Below are positions 34,261 through 43,056 of a DNA stretch of 64,000 nt, piece by piece. The notes under the pieces were generated by a model that had not been told where the DNA came from, made no database searches, and saw only the letters and a program-made list of their open reading frames with translations. This DNA comes from Pseudomonas soli. Its GTDB lineage: Bacteria > Pseudomonadota > Gammaproteobacteria > Pseudomonadales > Pseudomonadaceae. The position numbers and the translations under genes were made by a program. The DNA lies in contig NZ_FOEQ01000006.1 in assembly GCF_900110655.1 (NCBI RefSeq), positions 186,001-250,000 of the forward strand. The letters are read 5' to 3'. The stretch's first letter is position 1. Every line of letters starts with the position of its first letter.

Positions 34261-35595
34261 TTATCCTCGAATGGCCCAGAAGGCCAGGTTCAGGCCGGGG
34301 AACTCGCCAGCGACGTAGAAGGCAAAACCACCGGAATGCTGCAGTTGCTTCCAGTGTTCGCTGCCCCGGTCGAGTTCGAAGTAGGTGGAACCGGCGTGGA
34401 ACGGAATCTGCCGTGGCGCCACCGGCAGCGGCAGCAGGCCGATGCCCGGCAGTTGCAGGTTGACCAGGTCGCGGATGTGCTCCACCGCGCCGATCTTGCT
34501 CTGCTGGCCAAAGCGGCTGCGCAGGGTCTCGCTGGGCACGTCGGCGCGCACCACCAGCACGAAGCTGGCGCTGTCGAGCAGGCTGCGGTCGGCGAGCATG
34601 CCGACATGGATGCCGTAGGCCTTCTCGACCAGCGGGATGGCCACGGCCTTGCTGTCGATCAGCATCGACAGCGCCTCGCGCAGCGCGGCCATTACCGGGG
34701 CGAAGGTCGCCGCCAGGTCGTCGTGCTGGTACACCGGGTAGCTTTCCGGACGGCGGCCATCGCGGGTGAAGGTGGCGAACTCGCCGGCCAGGGCCACCAG
34801 CTCGCTGTACAGCCGCTCGGGGTGCAGCGGCGTCAGCTGGTTGAGGTGCTCGACCAGCGGCTGGGCGCGGTTGACCAGTTGCAGCAGCATGAAGTCGGCG
34901 ATCTCCGAGGCGCCGCCATTGGCCGAGGCGACCACGCGCCCGGCCAAGGCTTCGCCGCGCTGGTGCAGCAGGCCCAGCAGCTCGCCACGAAAGCCCGAGA
35001 GCTGGTTGCTGGTGGCCACATCGAGCAGCGGCGGGATGTAGCTGTCATCCAGCACCAGTGCGCGGTCGGCACGCTTCTCGCGGATACGCACCACGCCCAA
35101 CGCGGCATAGTCGCTCAGGCCATCCTCGGCGCGCAGCAGGCGCAGGGCACGGCTGCCCAGGGCAAGCGGCGCGCGGTTTTCGAACGGGGCGTTGTCGTCG
35201 CGCACTTCGCTGACGCGGCTAACGTACCGCGCACCGTCAGGCACCTCGCCGTCGTCGACGGTATCGCGGGCGCCGGCACGCTTGAGCGGCAGACCGAGGT
35301 GGATCACACCGTTGCGCAGGTCGTCGGGAATCTCCAGCGGCGCGGGCGGCAGGTCGTCACGGGGAATATCGAACGGCGTGCCATCCGGCAGCAGGCCACG
35401 GGCGCTGAGGATCGCCAGCTTGCCCTGGGCCAGCAGGCCCTGATCGATCAGCAGTTCGGAAAAGCCCCAGGCGGCGGCACTGAGCGGCCGGCTGCGGGCA
35501 TCGACGAAGTTTTCCAGGTAGCGGTCGTGCTGCTGGAAGTGCTGGGTGGTGATGAACATCCCTTCCGACCAGACCACGCGATTGTTCCAGGACAT
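34261..35595 (-). CDS. tssK: T6SS baseplate protein TssK
   Basis: A 444-residue TssK. The N-terminus NNRVVWSEGMFITTQHFQQHDRYLENFV is the family hallmark, and the C-terminal part (LVVRADVPSETLRSRFG, FYVAGEFPGLNLAFWAIR) matches the domain that binds the membrane complex. TssK links the baseplate to TssL/TssM. It lies between tssJ and tssL on the same strand with 15- and 6-base gaps. Confidence 0.95.
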   Translation of the reverse strand: MSWNNRVVWSEGMFITTQHFQQHDRYLENFVDARSRPLSAAAWGFSELLIDQGLLAQGKLAILSARGLLPDGTPFDIPRDDLPPAPLEIPDDLRNGVIHLGLPLKRAGARDTVDDGEVPDGARYVSRVSEVRDDNAPFENRAPLALGSRALRLLRAEDGLSDYAALGVVRIREKRADRALVLDDSYIPPLLDVATSNQLSGFRGELLGLLHQRGEALAGRVVASANGGASEIADFMLLQLVNRAQPLVEHLNQLTPLHPERLYSELVALAGEFATFTRDGRRPESYPVYQHDDLAATFAPVMAALREALSMLIDSKAVAIPLVEKAYGIHVGMLADRSLLDSASFVLVVRADVPSETLRSRFGQQSKIGAVEHIRDLVNLQLPGIGLLPLPVAPRQIPFHAGSTYFELDRGSEHWKQLQHSGGFAFYVAGEFPGLNLAFWAIRG

Positions 35596-35610
35596 GCTTT
35601 CTCCGATTGC

Positions 35611-36105
35611 CTAGCGGGCAGGCTCAGGTTGTGGGGTGGCCACGGCGCTGCGCACGGCGCGCACATCGAGGCTGATCTGATAGTCACGGGGCGGTACCGG
35701 CAGCACGCTGCGCCACTGGGCGCGGTCGACCTCGCGGTAACCGACCACCAGGCCGACCTGGCGCGTGGCCGGGTCGAGCGGGCGCTCCAGGCGCAGCTGC
35801 TCGCCGGGCTGGAGCAGGACTTCATCCTGGTCGATCAGGTCGGCGGCCAAGGTGGCTTGGGCGCGTTCGGCCAGGGCGAAATAGTCGGCACGGGCGAAGG
35901 CGGCGCTGTTCTTCAGCTCGTAGATGCGCACCCGTACCGGCGCGGGCATGCCGCTGGCACCGGGGTTGAGCCCGGCGGCGGCGCTGAAGTACAGGGTGAC
36001 TCCCGTGGCGGGCGCCGCCTCGGGGGCAGGCTCGCTTGGCGTGTCCTTGCTGCAGGCACTGAGCAGCACCATGGCCAGGGCTGCGATCAGTCTTGTTGCA
36101 CTCAT
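35611..36105 (-). CDS. tssJ: T6SS outer-membrane lipoprotein TssJ
   Basis: A 164-residue lipoprotein: a short signal ends in LLSAC (lipobox). The mature β-sandwich includes the TssJ features LNPGASGMPAPVRVRIYELKN and FARADYFAL, followed by GYREVDRAQWRSVLPVP near the end. It anchors the TssLM complex at the outer membrane. Start chosen at ATG 36105 (MSATRLIAAL), which has GAGGACGAGG immediately upstream, rather than ATG 36117. Confidence 0.93.
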   Translation of the reverse strand: MSATRLIAALAMVLLSACSKDTPSEPAPEAAPATGVTLYFSAAAGLNPGASGMPAPVRVRIYELKNSAAFARADYFALAERAQATLAADLIDQDEVLLQPGEQLRLERPLDPATRQVGLVVGYREVDRAQWRSVLPVPPRDYQISLDVRAVRSAVATPQPEPAR

Positions 36106-36154
36106 CCTCGTCCTCATGACGTCTTGTGTTCTTCCTGTATCCCGGGCGCTGGCC

Positions 36155-37522
36155 TCAGGAACGTTGAATGCGTTGGCTGTGGGCCTCGTAGGCGCGGCTG
36201 AACTCGCGGCCGAACAGGTCCTGGAAGTCGTCTTCGGCCTCTCGGGAAATCTGGCTGTAGAGCTCGGTGAACTGCTGCCAGCAGTGGGCCTGGCGCGAAC
36301 CGCCGAACAGCTTGGCCAGCCCGGCGGCAGGTGCCAGACGCTCTTCCAGGCGGGCGGGTTCGAAGCGTTTGAGCAGGTGCTTGAGCGCCGCCTCGATGCC
36401 TGCCATCACCGCCAGTTGGTGGGCGCGCAGGTCGTCGAAGCTGTCGCGTACCGCCTGGTCGGGGGCCATGAACGCCTGGTTGCCCTCGCGCAGCAACAAC
36501 AACAGCGCTTCGTCGGCATTGGGAGCGAACTTCAGCGGGTTGTTCTGTACCGGGGCGATGGTGGTCTGCTGCATGCGGAACTCGCCTTTCAGGCTGCTGC
36601 GCGCGCGCAACACATCGATCAGGCCCTCGACCATGAGCCGGTAGCTGCGGCCAATGGCCTCCATCTGCGCGGCGGCATCGACGGCGTCGATGCGCAGGTG
36701 CTCGATGCCTGCGCCACGCAGGAAAGCCTGGAGCAGCGCATCGCTGTCAGCAGGCGCGGCAGCCGTCACCACGGGCTGCGGCCGAACAACAGGCTCGCTC
36801 GGGGTCAGCGGCTCCGGCAGCGGCGGTGGCGGTGCTGGCGCCAGTACCGGGGCGGGCTGGAGAACAGGTGCCGGGGTTTCATCGAACAGGTTCCAGTCAT
36901 CCGGGATCACGCCCGGCGCGCCGGGCGTGGCTGCCGGTAACGGCGCGGGCGGCGGCGCTACCGGCGTGGGCGGTCGAAAATCATGCTGCTGCGCGGGGAC
37001 ATGATCCGGCTGGCTGACAGGCGCCACGCTGGAAGGGCCGAGGAAATCGAACAGATCCGGCAGGGTGTCGTGGCTCGACGCCCCCTGCAGGAAGGCGGCA
37101 GGCGCACCGGCGATGGGCGCATTGGGGGTGGCCCCCTGGTTGGCCATCAAGGCCTCGAAACTATGAGCCTCGGGCTGCCCGGCAAACGGGATCGACAGGC
37201 CGGAATCAATACGTGCCTGGATCTCGTAATCGCCAATTCGAATAACTTCGCCGTCCATCAACGGCTCACTGTTACCGCGACGCAGGCGAATACCGGCATG
37301 CACCAACTCCACGCCATTGGTGCTGTTATCGGTCAAATAGTAGCGACCATCCTTGAACTGGATCACACAATGTTTCGAAGAAACAAGGCGTTCCGGATCG
37401 GGAAGTACCCAATCATTATCCGCAGCCCGACCGACGCTGATGGCACCGTTTTCCAGCAACTTCTCCGGGCACTGGCCCGGGGTGATCTTGTGATAACTGG
37501 TAATGGTCAGGCAAAGTGCCAT
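36155..37522 (-). CDS. fha: FHA-domain protein Fha (TagH)
   Basis: A 455-residue scaffold. The N-terminal forkhead-associated domain (about 25-100) shows ISVGRAADNDWVLPD and VSSKHCVIQF, with the phosphothreonine-binding Ser/His pattern, then TDNSTNGV. A proline-rich linker separates it from the TagH C-terminal domain (about 255-455). In the H1 system Fha1 is phosphorylated by PpkA, oligomerises and triggers assembly with ClpV. The start is taken at ATG 37522 (MALCLTITSY), four bases after AGGAGG; the adjacent ATG 37525 is too close. The first gene of the minus-strand arm; a strong GGA-containing ribosome site suggests post-transcriptional control by RsmA, as known for P. aeruginosa fha1. Confidence 0.92.
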   Translation of the reverse strand: MALCLTITSYHKITPGQCPEKLLENGAISVGRAADNDWVLPDPERLVSSKHCVIQFKDGRYYLTDNSTNGVELVHAGIRLRRGNSEPLMDGEVIRIGDYEIQARIDSGLSIPFAGQPEAHSFEALMANQGATPNAPIAGAPAAFLQGASSHDTLPDLFDFLGPSSVAPVSQPDHVPAQQHDFRPPTPVAPPPAPLPAATPGAPGVIPDDWNLFDETPAPVLQPAPVLAPAPPPPLPEPLTPSEPVVRPQPVVTAAAPADSDALLQAFLRGAGIEHLRIDAVDAAAQMEAIGRSYRLMVEGLIDVLRARSSLKGEFRMQQTTIAPVQNNPLKFAPNADEALLLLLREGNQAFMAPDQAVRDSFDDLRAHQLAVMAGIEAALKHLLKRFEPARLEERLAPAAGLAKLFGGSRQAHCWQQFTELYSQISREAEDDFQDLFGREFSRAYEAHSQRIQRS

Positions 37523-37918
37523 CATGCCTCCTTGCATATATATGAAACACTCATCTATCCATTTGAGTGGATAAACGAGCCCGACCTGGCATTTCGACCA
37601 GACCCTTTGAAATCAAGGGCCCGATGCCAAAACACGCTTCCCGGAAGGTCGTATTAAACCCTATCGGCAAGGCACTTTGATGGCACCTGACCAATGGACG
37701 CCAAGGGTTGCCAACTGGTTCACAGTCGCCTTGCGCGGCGCGTAGCTTACCTTGACAGCAATTTGGAAATAAACCATAAATGCGCAACTTAAGAGTGCCA
37801 AAGTGATATCACCGTGATATCAACTTCGCATTCTTTGACAAGTTTGTGCGCCAATTCACATTTGTAACTTGGCGCATACGAAGCCCTCGCCAAGGGCCGA
37901 TATGGAGATCGATTTCTG
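37523..37918. promoter_or_regulatory. Divergent regulatory region of the T6SS (fha / tssA)
   Basis: The 396 AT-rich bases serve both arms. Three inverted repeats are visible. TATCCA/TGGATA (37556-37573) lies in the fha leader. A perfect 19-base palindrome (37804-37822) has arms TGATATCAC/GTGATATCA. TGCGCCAA/TTGGCGCA (37847-37854 and 37869-37876) has a 14-base spacer. A consensus-like TTGACA at 37835-37840 sits between the last two and points towards tssA, although no strong -10 is evident. TssA has a GGAGA site before its GTG. Confidence 0.65.
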
Positions 37919-38959
37919 GTGAACTCACCGCAGCTGCTCGCCGCTATTTCCGCAGAATTCCCGTGCGGCGACGACCTCGAATACGACGCCGATTTCCTGC
38001 AACTGGAACGCGATGCCCAGGGCCGCCCCGAGCGCGTGATGGGCGATGCCGTGCAAGCAGCCGAACCGCCGCAGTGGCGTGCAATCGAACAGTCCTGCAC
38101 CGACCTGCTGCAACGCAGCAAGGACCTGCGCATCACCCACTTCCTGGTCCAGGCCAACCTGGCCCTGCACGGCCTGCCGGGCCTGGCCGCCAGCCTCGAG
38201 CTGATCCGCGACCTGCTCGGCGAGTACTGGCTGCACCTGCACCCGCAGCTGGACGCCGCCGACGACAACGACCCTACCGTACGCATCAATGCCCTCGCCG
38301 GCCTTACCTGCGACACCAACATCGGCCTGCTGCGCGACGCCGTGCTGGTGCGCTCCCGGGCGTTCGGCCCGGTGACCCTGCGCGCCGCCCTGCATGCAGC
38401 CGGTGTGCAGCACTTCGCCAGCGAACAGCTGAGCGCCGAGGAACTGGCCGCCGCCCTGCGCGATGCCGACCCCGAGCAGCTCGAACAGTGCCGCCAGGCG
38501 CTGCAACTGGCCCGCGACGCCCTTGACGTCATCGAGAGCCGGGTCAATGACCAGGTCGGCTCGTCCAGCGGCGTCGATCTGTCTGCGTTGCGCCAGCCGC
38601 TGCGCCAGGTCCAGCAAGTGCTGGCCGACTACAGCCCGGAAGGCGCAGCGCCGCCTTCGGGCAGCGGCGAAGAGCAACCCGCCAGCAGCAGCGATGACGA
38701 CCGGCAACCCGTTGCCAGCGCCGCCGCCCCCCGCCCGACGGCGCGGCCCGGCGAAGTGAACAGCCGCGACGACGTGCTGCAGAGCCTCGAACGCCTGCTC
38801 CAGTACTACGCCCGCCACGAGCCCTCGAGCCCGTTGCCGGTGCTGCTGCGCCGGGCGAAGAACCTGGTCAACGCCGATTTCGCGACCATCGTCCGCGACC
38901 TGATCCCCGAGGGTCTGTCGCAATTCGAGAACCTGCGCGGCCCCGAAGGCGACAACTGA
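37919..38959 (+). CDS. tssA: T6SS cap/assembly protein TssA
   Basis: A 346-residue protein. The N-terminal ImpA domain (about 1-130) shows PCGDDLEYDADFLQLERDAQGRPE and HFLVQANLALHGLPGL, which identify TssA1-type proteins. A low-complexity linker rich in Ser/Ala/Pro (about 240-275) leads to a C-terminal domain with SLERLLQYYARHEPSSPLPVLLRRAK. TssA organises the baseplate and sheath/tube assembly. Start is GTG 37919 with GGAGA upstream; it is the first gene of the plus-strand arm. Confidence 0.93.
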   Translation: MNSPQLLAAISAEFPCGDDLEYDADFLQLERDAQGRPERVMGDAVQAAEPPQWRAIEQSCTDLLQRSKDLRITHFLVQANLALHGLPGLAASLELIRDLLGEYWLHLHPQLDAADDNDPTVRINALAGLTCDTNIGLLRDAVLVRSRAFGPVTLRAALHAAGVQHFASEQLSAEELAAALRDADPEQLEQCRQALQLARDALDVIESRVNDQVGSSSGVDLSALRQPLRQVQQVLADYSPEGAAPPSGSGEEQPASSSDDDRQPVASAAAPRPTARPGEVNSRDDVLQSLERLLQYYARHEPSSPLPVLLRRAKNLVNADFATIVRDLIPEGLSQFENLRGPEGDN

Positions 38960-39031
38960 CGCCTCGACACCGCATCAACACCGACGCCCGCAACAAGCAA
39001 CGCCGCCGTACCGGCGACCAGGAGGAACAAC

Positions 39032-39547
39032 GTGGCGAAAGACAGCTCCCAGAAGTTCATCGCGCGCAACCGTGCGCCGCGGGTGCAGATCGAATATGAC
39101 GTCGAGCTGTACGGCGCCGAGAAGAAGGTCCAGCTGCCCTTTGTCATGGGCGTGCTCTCGGACCTCGCCGGCAAGCCCGCCGAGCCACTGCCGGCGGTGG
39201 CCGACCGCAAGTTCCTGGAGATCGACGTCGACAACTTCGACTCGCGCCTCAAGGCCATGAAGCCCCGCGTGGCGTTCAACGTGCCCAACGAGCTGACTGG
39301 TGAAGGCAACCTGAGCCTGGACATCACCTTCGAGAGCATGGACGACTTCAGCCCCGCCGCCGTGGCACGCAAGGTCGACGCGCTGAACCAGCTGCTCGAG
39401 GCCCGTACCCAGCTGGCCAACCTGCTGACCTACATGGACGGCAAGACCGGTGCCGAGGACATCATCCTCAAGGCCATCAAGGACCCGGCCCTGCTGCAGG
39501 CCCTGGCCAGCGCGCCGAAACCCGCCGACACCGAGCCGAAGGCCTGA
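39032..39547 (+). CDS. tssB: T6SS contractile sheath small subunit TssB
   Basis: A 171-residue sheath protein of standard length. Family motifs: RNRAPRVQIEYDVELYGAEKKVQLPFVMGVLSDLAG at the start, FLEIDVDNFDSRLKAMKPRV and LSLDITFESMDDFSPAAVA. It pairs with TssC to form the contractile sheath. Start is GTG 39032, preceded by AGGAGG; the next gene starts 11 bases after the stop. Confidence 0.96.
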   Translation: MAKDSSQKFIARNRAPRVQIEYDVELYGAEKKVQLPFVMGVLSDLAGKPAEPLPAVADRKFLEIDVDNFDSRLKAMKPRVAFNVPNELTGEGNLSLDITFESMDDFSPAAVARKVDALNQLLEARTQLANLLTYMDGKTGAEDIILKAIKDPALLQALASAPKPADTEPKA

Positions 39548-39558
39548 GGAGACCGACC

Positions 39559-41052
39559 ATGAACGATCCGTTGCGCGACAGCCAGGCCCCGCAGGCGGCC
39601 ACCCAGGACCCGAGCGAGTTCGCCAGCCTGCTGCTGCAGGAGTTCAAGCCCAAGACCGAGCGGGCCAAGGAAGCCGTCGAGAGCGCCGTGCGCACCCTCG
39701 CCGAGCAGGCCCTGGCGCAGACCAGCCTGGTGTCCAACGATGCCATCGGCTCGATCGAGCAGATCATCGCCGCCATCGACGCCAAGCTCACCGCCCAGGT
39801 CAACCAGATCATCCACCACGATGACTTCCAGAAACTGGAAAGCGCCTGGCGTGGCCTGCACTACCTGGTCAACAACACCGAGAGCGACGAGCAGCTGAAG
39901 ATCCGCGTGCTCAACATCTCGAAGACCGACCTGCACAAGACCCTGAAGAAGTTCAAGGGCACCGCCTGGGACCAGAGCCCGGTGTTCAAGAAGCTCTACG
40001 AAGAGGAATACGGCCAGTTCGGCGGCGAGCCGTACGGCTGCCTGGTGGGCGACTACTACTTCGACCAGTCGCCGCCCGACGTCGAGCTGCTCGGCGAAGT
40101 GTCCAAGGTCTGCGCCTCGATGCACGCGCCGTTCATCTCCGCCGCCTCGCCGACGGTGATGGGCATGGGCTCGTGGCAGGAACTGAGCAACCCGCGCGAC
40201 CTGACCAAGATCTTCACCACCCCGGAATACGCCGGCTGGCGCTCGCTGCGCGAATCGGAAGACTCGCGCTACATCGGCCTGACCATGCCGCGCTTCCTGG
40301 CGCGCCTGCCCTACGGCGCCAAGACCGACCCGGTGGAGGCCTTCGCCTTCGAGGAAGACACCGACGGCGCCGACAGCAGCAAGTACACCTGGGCCAACGC
40401 CGCCTACGCCATGGCGGTGAACATCAACCGTTCGTTCAAGCACTACGGCTGGTGCTCGCGCATCCGCGGCGTGGAGTCGGGCGGTGAAGTCGAAGGCCTG
40501 CCGGCGCACACCTTCCCCACCGACGACGGTGGCGTGGACATGAAGTGCCCGACCGAGATCGCCATTTCCGACCGCCGCGAGGCGGAACTGGCCAAGAACG
40601 GCTTCATGCCACTGCTGCACAAGAAGAACACCGACTTCGCCGCCTTCATCGGCGCGCAGTCGCTGCAGAAACCGGCCGAGTACGATGATCCGGACGCCAC
40701 CGCCAACGCCAACCTGGCCGCGCGCCTGCCGTACCTGTTCGCCACCTGCCGCTTCGCCCATTACCTGAAGTGCATCGTTCGCGACAAGATCGGCTCGTTC
40801 AAGGAAAAGGACGAGATGCAGCGCTGGCTGCAGGACTGGATCCTCAACTACGTCGATGGCGATCCGGCGCACTCCACCGAGACCACCAAGGCCCAGCACC
40901 CGCTGGCGGCCGCCGAAGTGGTGGTCGAGGAAGTCGAAGGCAACCCGGGTTACTACAACTCGCGCTTCTACCTGCGCCCGCACTACCAGCTCGAAGGGCT
41001 GACCGTGTCGCTGCGCCTGGTGTCGAAGCTGCCTTCGGCCAAAGGGGCCTGA
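39559..41052 (+). CDS. tssC: T6SS contractile sheath large subunit TssC
   Basis: A 497-residue protein of standard TssC length. Typical segments are IDAKLTAQVNQIIHHDDFQKLESAWRGLHYLV, FGGEPYGCLVGDYYFDQSPPDVELL, EDSRYIGLTMPRFLARLPYG and the C-terminal YNSRFYLRPHYQLEGLTVSLRLVSKLP. After contraction its N-terminal helix is recognised by ClpV for recycling. The ribosome site is GAGGAG at 12 bases. Confidence 0.96.
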   Translation: MNDPLRDSQAPQAATQDPSEFASLLLQEFKPKTERAKEAVESAVRTLAEQALAQTSLVSNDAIGSIEQIIAAIDAKLTAQVNQIIHHDDFQKLESAWRGLHYLVNNTESDEQLKIRVLNISKTDLHKTLKKFKGTAWDQSPVFKKLYEEEYGQFGGEPYGCLVGDYYFDQSPPDVELLGEVSKVCASMHAPFISAASPTVMGMGSWQELSNPRDLTKIFTTPEYAGWRSLRESEDSRYIGLTMPRFLARLPYGAKTDPVEAFAFEEDTDGADSSKYTWANAAYAMAVNINRSFKHYGWCSRIRGVESGGEVEGLPAHTFPTDDGGVDMKCPTEIAISDRREAELAKNGFMPLLHKKNTDFAAFIGAQSLQKPAEYDDPDATANANLAARLPYLFATCRFAHYLKCIVRDKIGSFKEKDEMQRWLQDWILNYVDGDPAHSTETTKAQHPLAAAEVVVEEVEGNPGYYNSRFYLRPHYQLEGLTVSLRLVSKLPSAKGA

Positions 41053-41100
41053 TCATCGCGGGGCCGCCCGCGCCCACAGAGGGGGCGGGCCCCGCGATCA
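41050..41100 (+). promoter_or_regulatory. GC-rich stem-loop between tssC and hcp
   Basis: ATCGCGGGGCC and GGCCCCGCGAT form an 11-base perfect stem with a partly complementary, ~20-base loop region. There is no U tract. It lies 42 bases before hcp and may act as an RNA end-protector or partial terminator that raises hcp mRNA relative to its neighbours. Confidence 0.55.
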
Positions 41101-41141
41101 GCCAATACCACCGCTAACCGACGCGAAATCCCGAGGACATC

Positions 41142-41630
41142 ATGGCTGTAGATATTTTCATCAAGATCGGCGACATCAAGGGCGAGTCCCACGACAAGGC
41201 CCACAAGGACGAAATCGACGTGCTCAACTGGAGCTGGGGCATGTCCCAGTCCGGCAACATGCACCTGGGCAGCGGCGGCGGTTCGGGCAAGGTCAACATC
41301 CAGGACCTGTCGATCACCAAGTACATCGACAAGTCCAGCCCCAACCTGATGGCTCACTGCTCCAGCGGCAAGCACATCGACAAGGTCAAGCTGACGGTGC
41401 GCAAGGCCGGCGGTGAAAGCCAGGTCGAGTACCTGATCATCAACCTCGAAGAGGTGATCATCAGCTCGCTGAGCACCGGCGGTTCGGGCAGCGACGACCG
41501 CCTGACCGAGAACGTGACCCTGAACTTCGCCAAGGTCACCGTCGACTACCAGCCGCAGAAAGCCGACGGCACCAAGGAAGGCGGCCCGATCAAGTACGGC
41601 TGGAACATCCGCTCGAACGTCAAGATCTGA
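41142..41630 (+). CDS. hcp: T6SS tube protein Hcp
   Basis: A 162-residue Hcp1-type protein. The opening MAVDIFIKIGDIKGESHDKAHKDEIDVLNWSWG, followed by SGKVNIQDLSITKYIDKSSPNLM and YLIINLEEVIISS, matches the H1 Hcp ring-forming tube protein, which also chaperones small effectors inside its pore. This fits the adjacent Tae4 amidase gene. The ribosome site is GAGGAC; no effector extension is present. Confidence 0.97.
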   Translation: MAVDIFIKIGDIKGESHDKAHKDEIDVLNWSWGMSQSGNMHLGSGGGSGKVNIQDLSITKYIDKSSPNLMAHCSSGKHIDKVKLTVRKAGGESQVEYLIINLEEVIISSLSTGGSGSDDRLTENVTLNFAKVTVDYQPQKADGTKEGGPIKYGWNIRSNVKI

Positions 41631-41705
41631 TCGACCGCGCCCGTGCCGCGCCTGGGCGCGGCGCGGGCGCACCTCCCCACGCGTCACCCGCTCACGGTGA
41701 ACATA

Positions 41706-42140
41706 ATGGCCAAGCCTTCTTTCATCAACCTGTGGAATGCCTACCCGAGCGTGTCCTCGCCCTGCGACGGCCCGTGGGACAACCAGTGCGCCATCCGCAT
41801 GAGCATCGCGCTCAACGGCGAGATGAGCCTCAAGGTCAACAAATCGACCTATACCGAACCCAAGTGCGCCCACGAGCATGCCCGTGGCGCCGAATCCCTG
41901 GCCAACTGGCTGGAGACACGATTGTTCTACCCGCTGAAGATTGCCGGTACCGCCCAGGCCCGCGAAGCGCTCAAGGCCAAGACCGGGATCATCTTCTACA
42001 GAGACTGCTTCGCCCGCACCGGGCAGAGCCAGGAGAACCGCACGGGCGACCATATCGACCTGTGGAACCGCGGCCTGACCAAAGGTTTCTCCGACCACAA
42101 CTACCAGTCGAAGCAAGTCTGGTTCTGGGAGCTCACATGA
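41706..42140 (+). CDS. tae4: Type VI amidase effector Tae4
   Basis: A 144-residue peptidoglycan amidase of the Tae4 family (NlpC/P60-like fold). The catalytic cysteine is C28 in DNQCAIRMS and the histidine is H116 in GDHIDLWN; extra cysteines at 20, 54 and 101 may form a disulfide. Tae4 enzymes cleave the D-Glu to mDAP bond of stem peptides after injection into a rival periplasm. No signal peptide, as expected for a T6SS cargo, and the location right behind hcp suggests loading in the Hcp tube. Start ATG 41706; a longer frame from 41643 has no ribosome site. It overlaps the putative immunity gene (ATGA). Confidence 0.93.
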   Translation: MAKPSFINLWNAYPSVSSPCDGPWDNQCAIRMSIALNGEMSLKVNKSTYTEPKCAHEHARGAESLANWLETRLFYPLKIAGTAQAREALKAKTGIIFYRDCFARTGQSQENRTGDHIDLWNRGLTKGFSDHNYQSKQVWFWELT

Positions 42141-42547
42141 CCCGCGCTGCCCTGGCCGGCGCCCTGCTGTTGGCCTTGAGCGCTTGCGCCGACGCCGAAC
42201 TGCTGAACCAGGCCAACCTGGGCGGGCAGACCGTGACGCTGAGCGAGAATGCCGGCCAGTGTGTGCTCGATCGCGGCGAACAGCGCCTGGCGCTGGACAT
42301 GCAATGGCCCTGCGGCCTGAGCCCGGACCGCGCCGGCAAGGCCCGGGTCGAGCAGTTCAATGGCACGCCAATCGTGCTGGTGACCCATGTGCAGCCACAC
42401 CCGACGCTCAAGGGCGAATGCCTGAAGACCTCGCGCGCCGTGCGCCTGACCCAGGCCGGCCTGGAAGCCTCAACGCCGGCGCCGAGCGCCTCGTGCGACA
42501 CCGGTTTCGAAGACCAGAAAATGTTCACAGGGATGTTCCAGTGGTAG
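42137..42547 (+). CDS. Putative immunity lipoprotein paired with Tae4
   Basis: A 136-residue exported protein. The signal ([17 protein letters not shown]) ends in LSAC, a lipobox, so it may be a lipoprotein; alternatively it is cleaved after ADA. The mature part is β-rich looking with four cysteines (C42, C59, C94 and C119) that could form disulfides. Its position, overlapping the tae4 stop and the tssE start, and its periplasmic routing strongly suggest immunity to Tae4. It does not show the all-helical pattern I would expect of classical Tai4 proteins, so the immunity family may be different. Confidence 0.72.
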   Translation: MTRAALAGALLLALSACADAELLNQANLGGQTVTLSENAGQCVLDRGEQRLALDMQWPCGLSPDRAGKARVEQFNGTPIVLVTHVQPHPTLKGECLKTSRAVRLTQAGLEASTPAPSASCDTGFEDQKMFTGMFQW

Positions 42548-43056
42548 CCGAAATCGCCACCCGCGACCGCCTGCAGCCTTCGCTGCTGGATCGCCTGACC
42601 GACGATGACCCGGGCAACCCACAGGAAGCCCCCGACAAGCGCGTGCTCAGCCTGCAGCAGCTCAAGGCCTCGGTACTGCGCGACCTGGCCTGGCTGCTCA
42701 ACACCACGTCGCTGCTCGACACCGGCGCCACGCTGAACTCCCCGGCCGGCGCCTCGGTAATCAACTACGGGTTGCCGGCATTGGCCGGCAACAGCGCGTC
42801 GAACATCGACCTCAACGCGCTCGAACGCATCATCCACCAGGCCATCGCCACCTACGAGCCGCGCATCCTCGCCCATACCCTGAAGGTACGCGCCCAGGCC
42901 GCACCCGGCGAGATGAACGCCAACGCCCTGAGCTTCGAGATCGAAGGCGACCTGTGGGCCCAGCCTGCAGCCCTGCCGCTGCTGCTCCAGACCGACGTCG
43001 ACCTGGAATCCGGGCACGTGCGTGTGGCCCCCGCCGACCGCCGGAGGCGCGCATGA
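42541..43056 (+). CDS. tssE: T6SS baseplate protein TssE
   Basis: A 171-residue gp25-like baseplate protein. Family features: [71 protein letters not shown] and FEIEGDLW. TssE initiates sheath assembly. Start is GTG 42541, seven bases after AGGGA and overlapping the previous stop by seven bases. The ATGA overlap at the end couples it to tssF. Confidence 0.93.
   Translation: MVAEIATRDRLQPSLLDRLTDDDPGNPQEAPDKRVLSLQQLKASVLRDLAWLLNTTSLLDTGATLNSPAGASVINYGLPALAGNSASNIDLNALERIIHQAIATYEPRILAHTLKVRAQAAPGEMNANALSFEIEGDLWAQPAALPLLLQTDVDLESGHVRVAPADRRRRA

Noticed and set aside
33166..36201. 1011-codon plus-strand frame opposite tssL, tssK and tssJ
   Set aside because: Antisense to three recognised T6SS genes; composition artefact.
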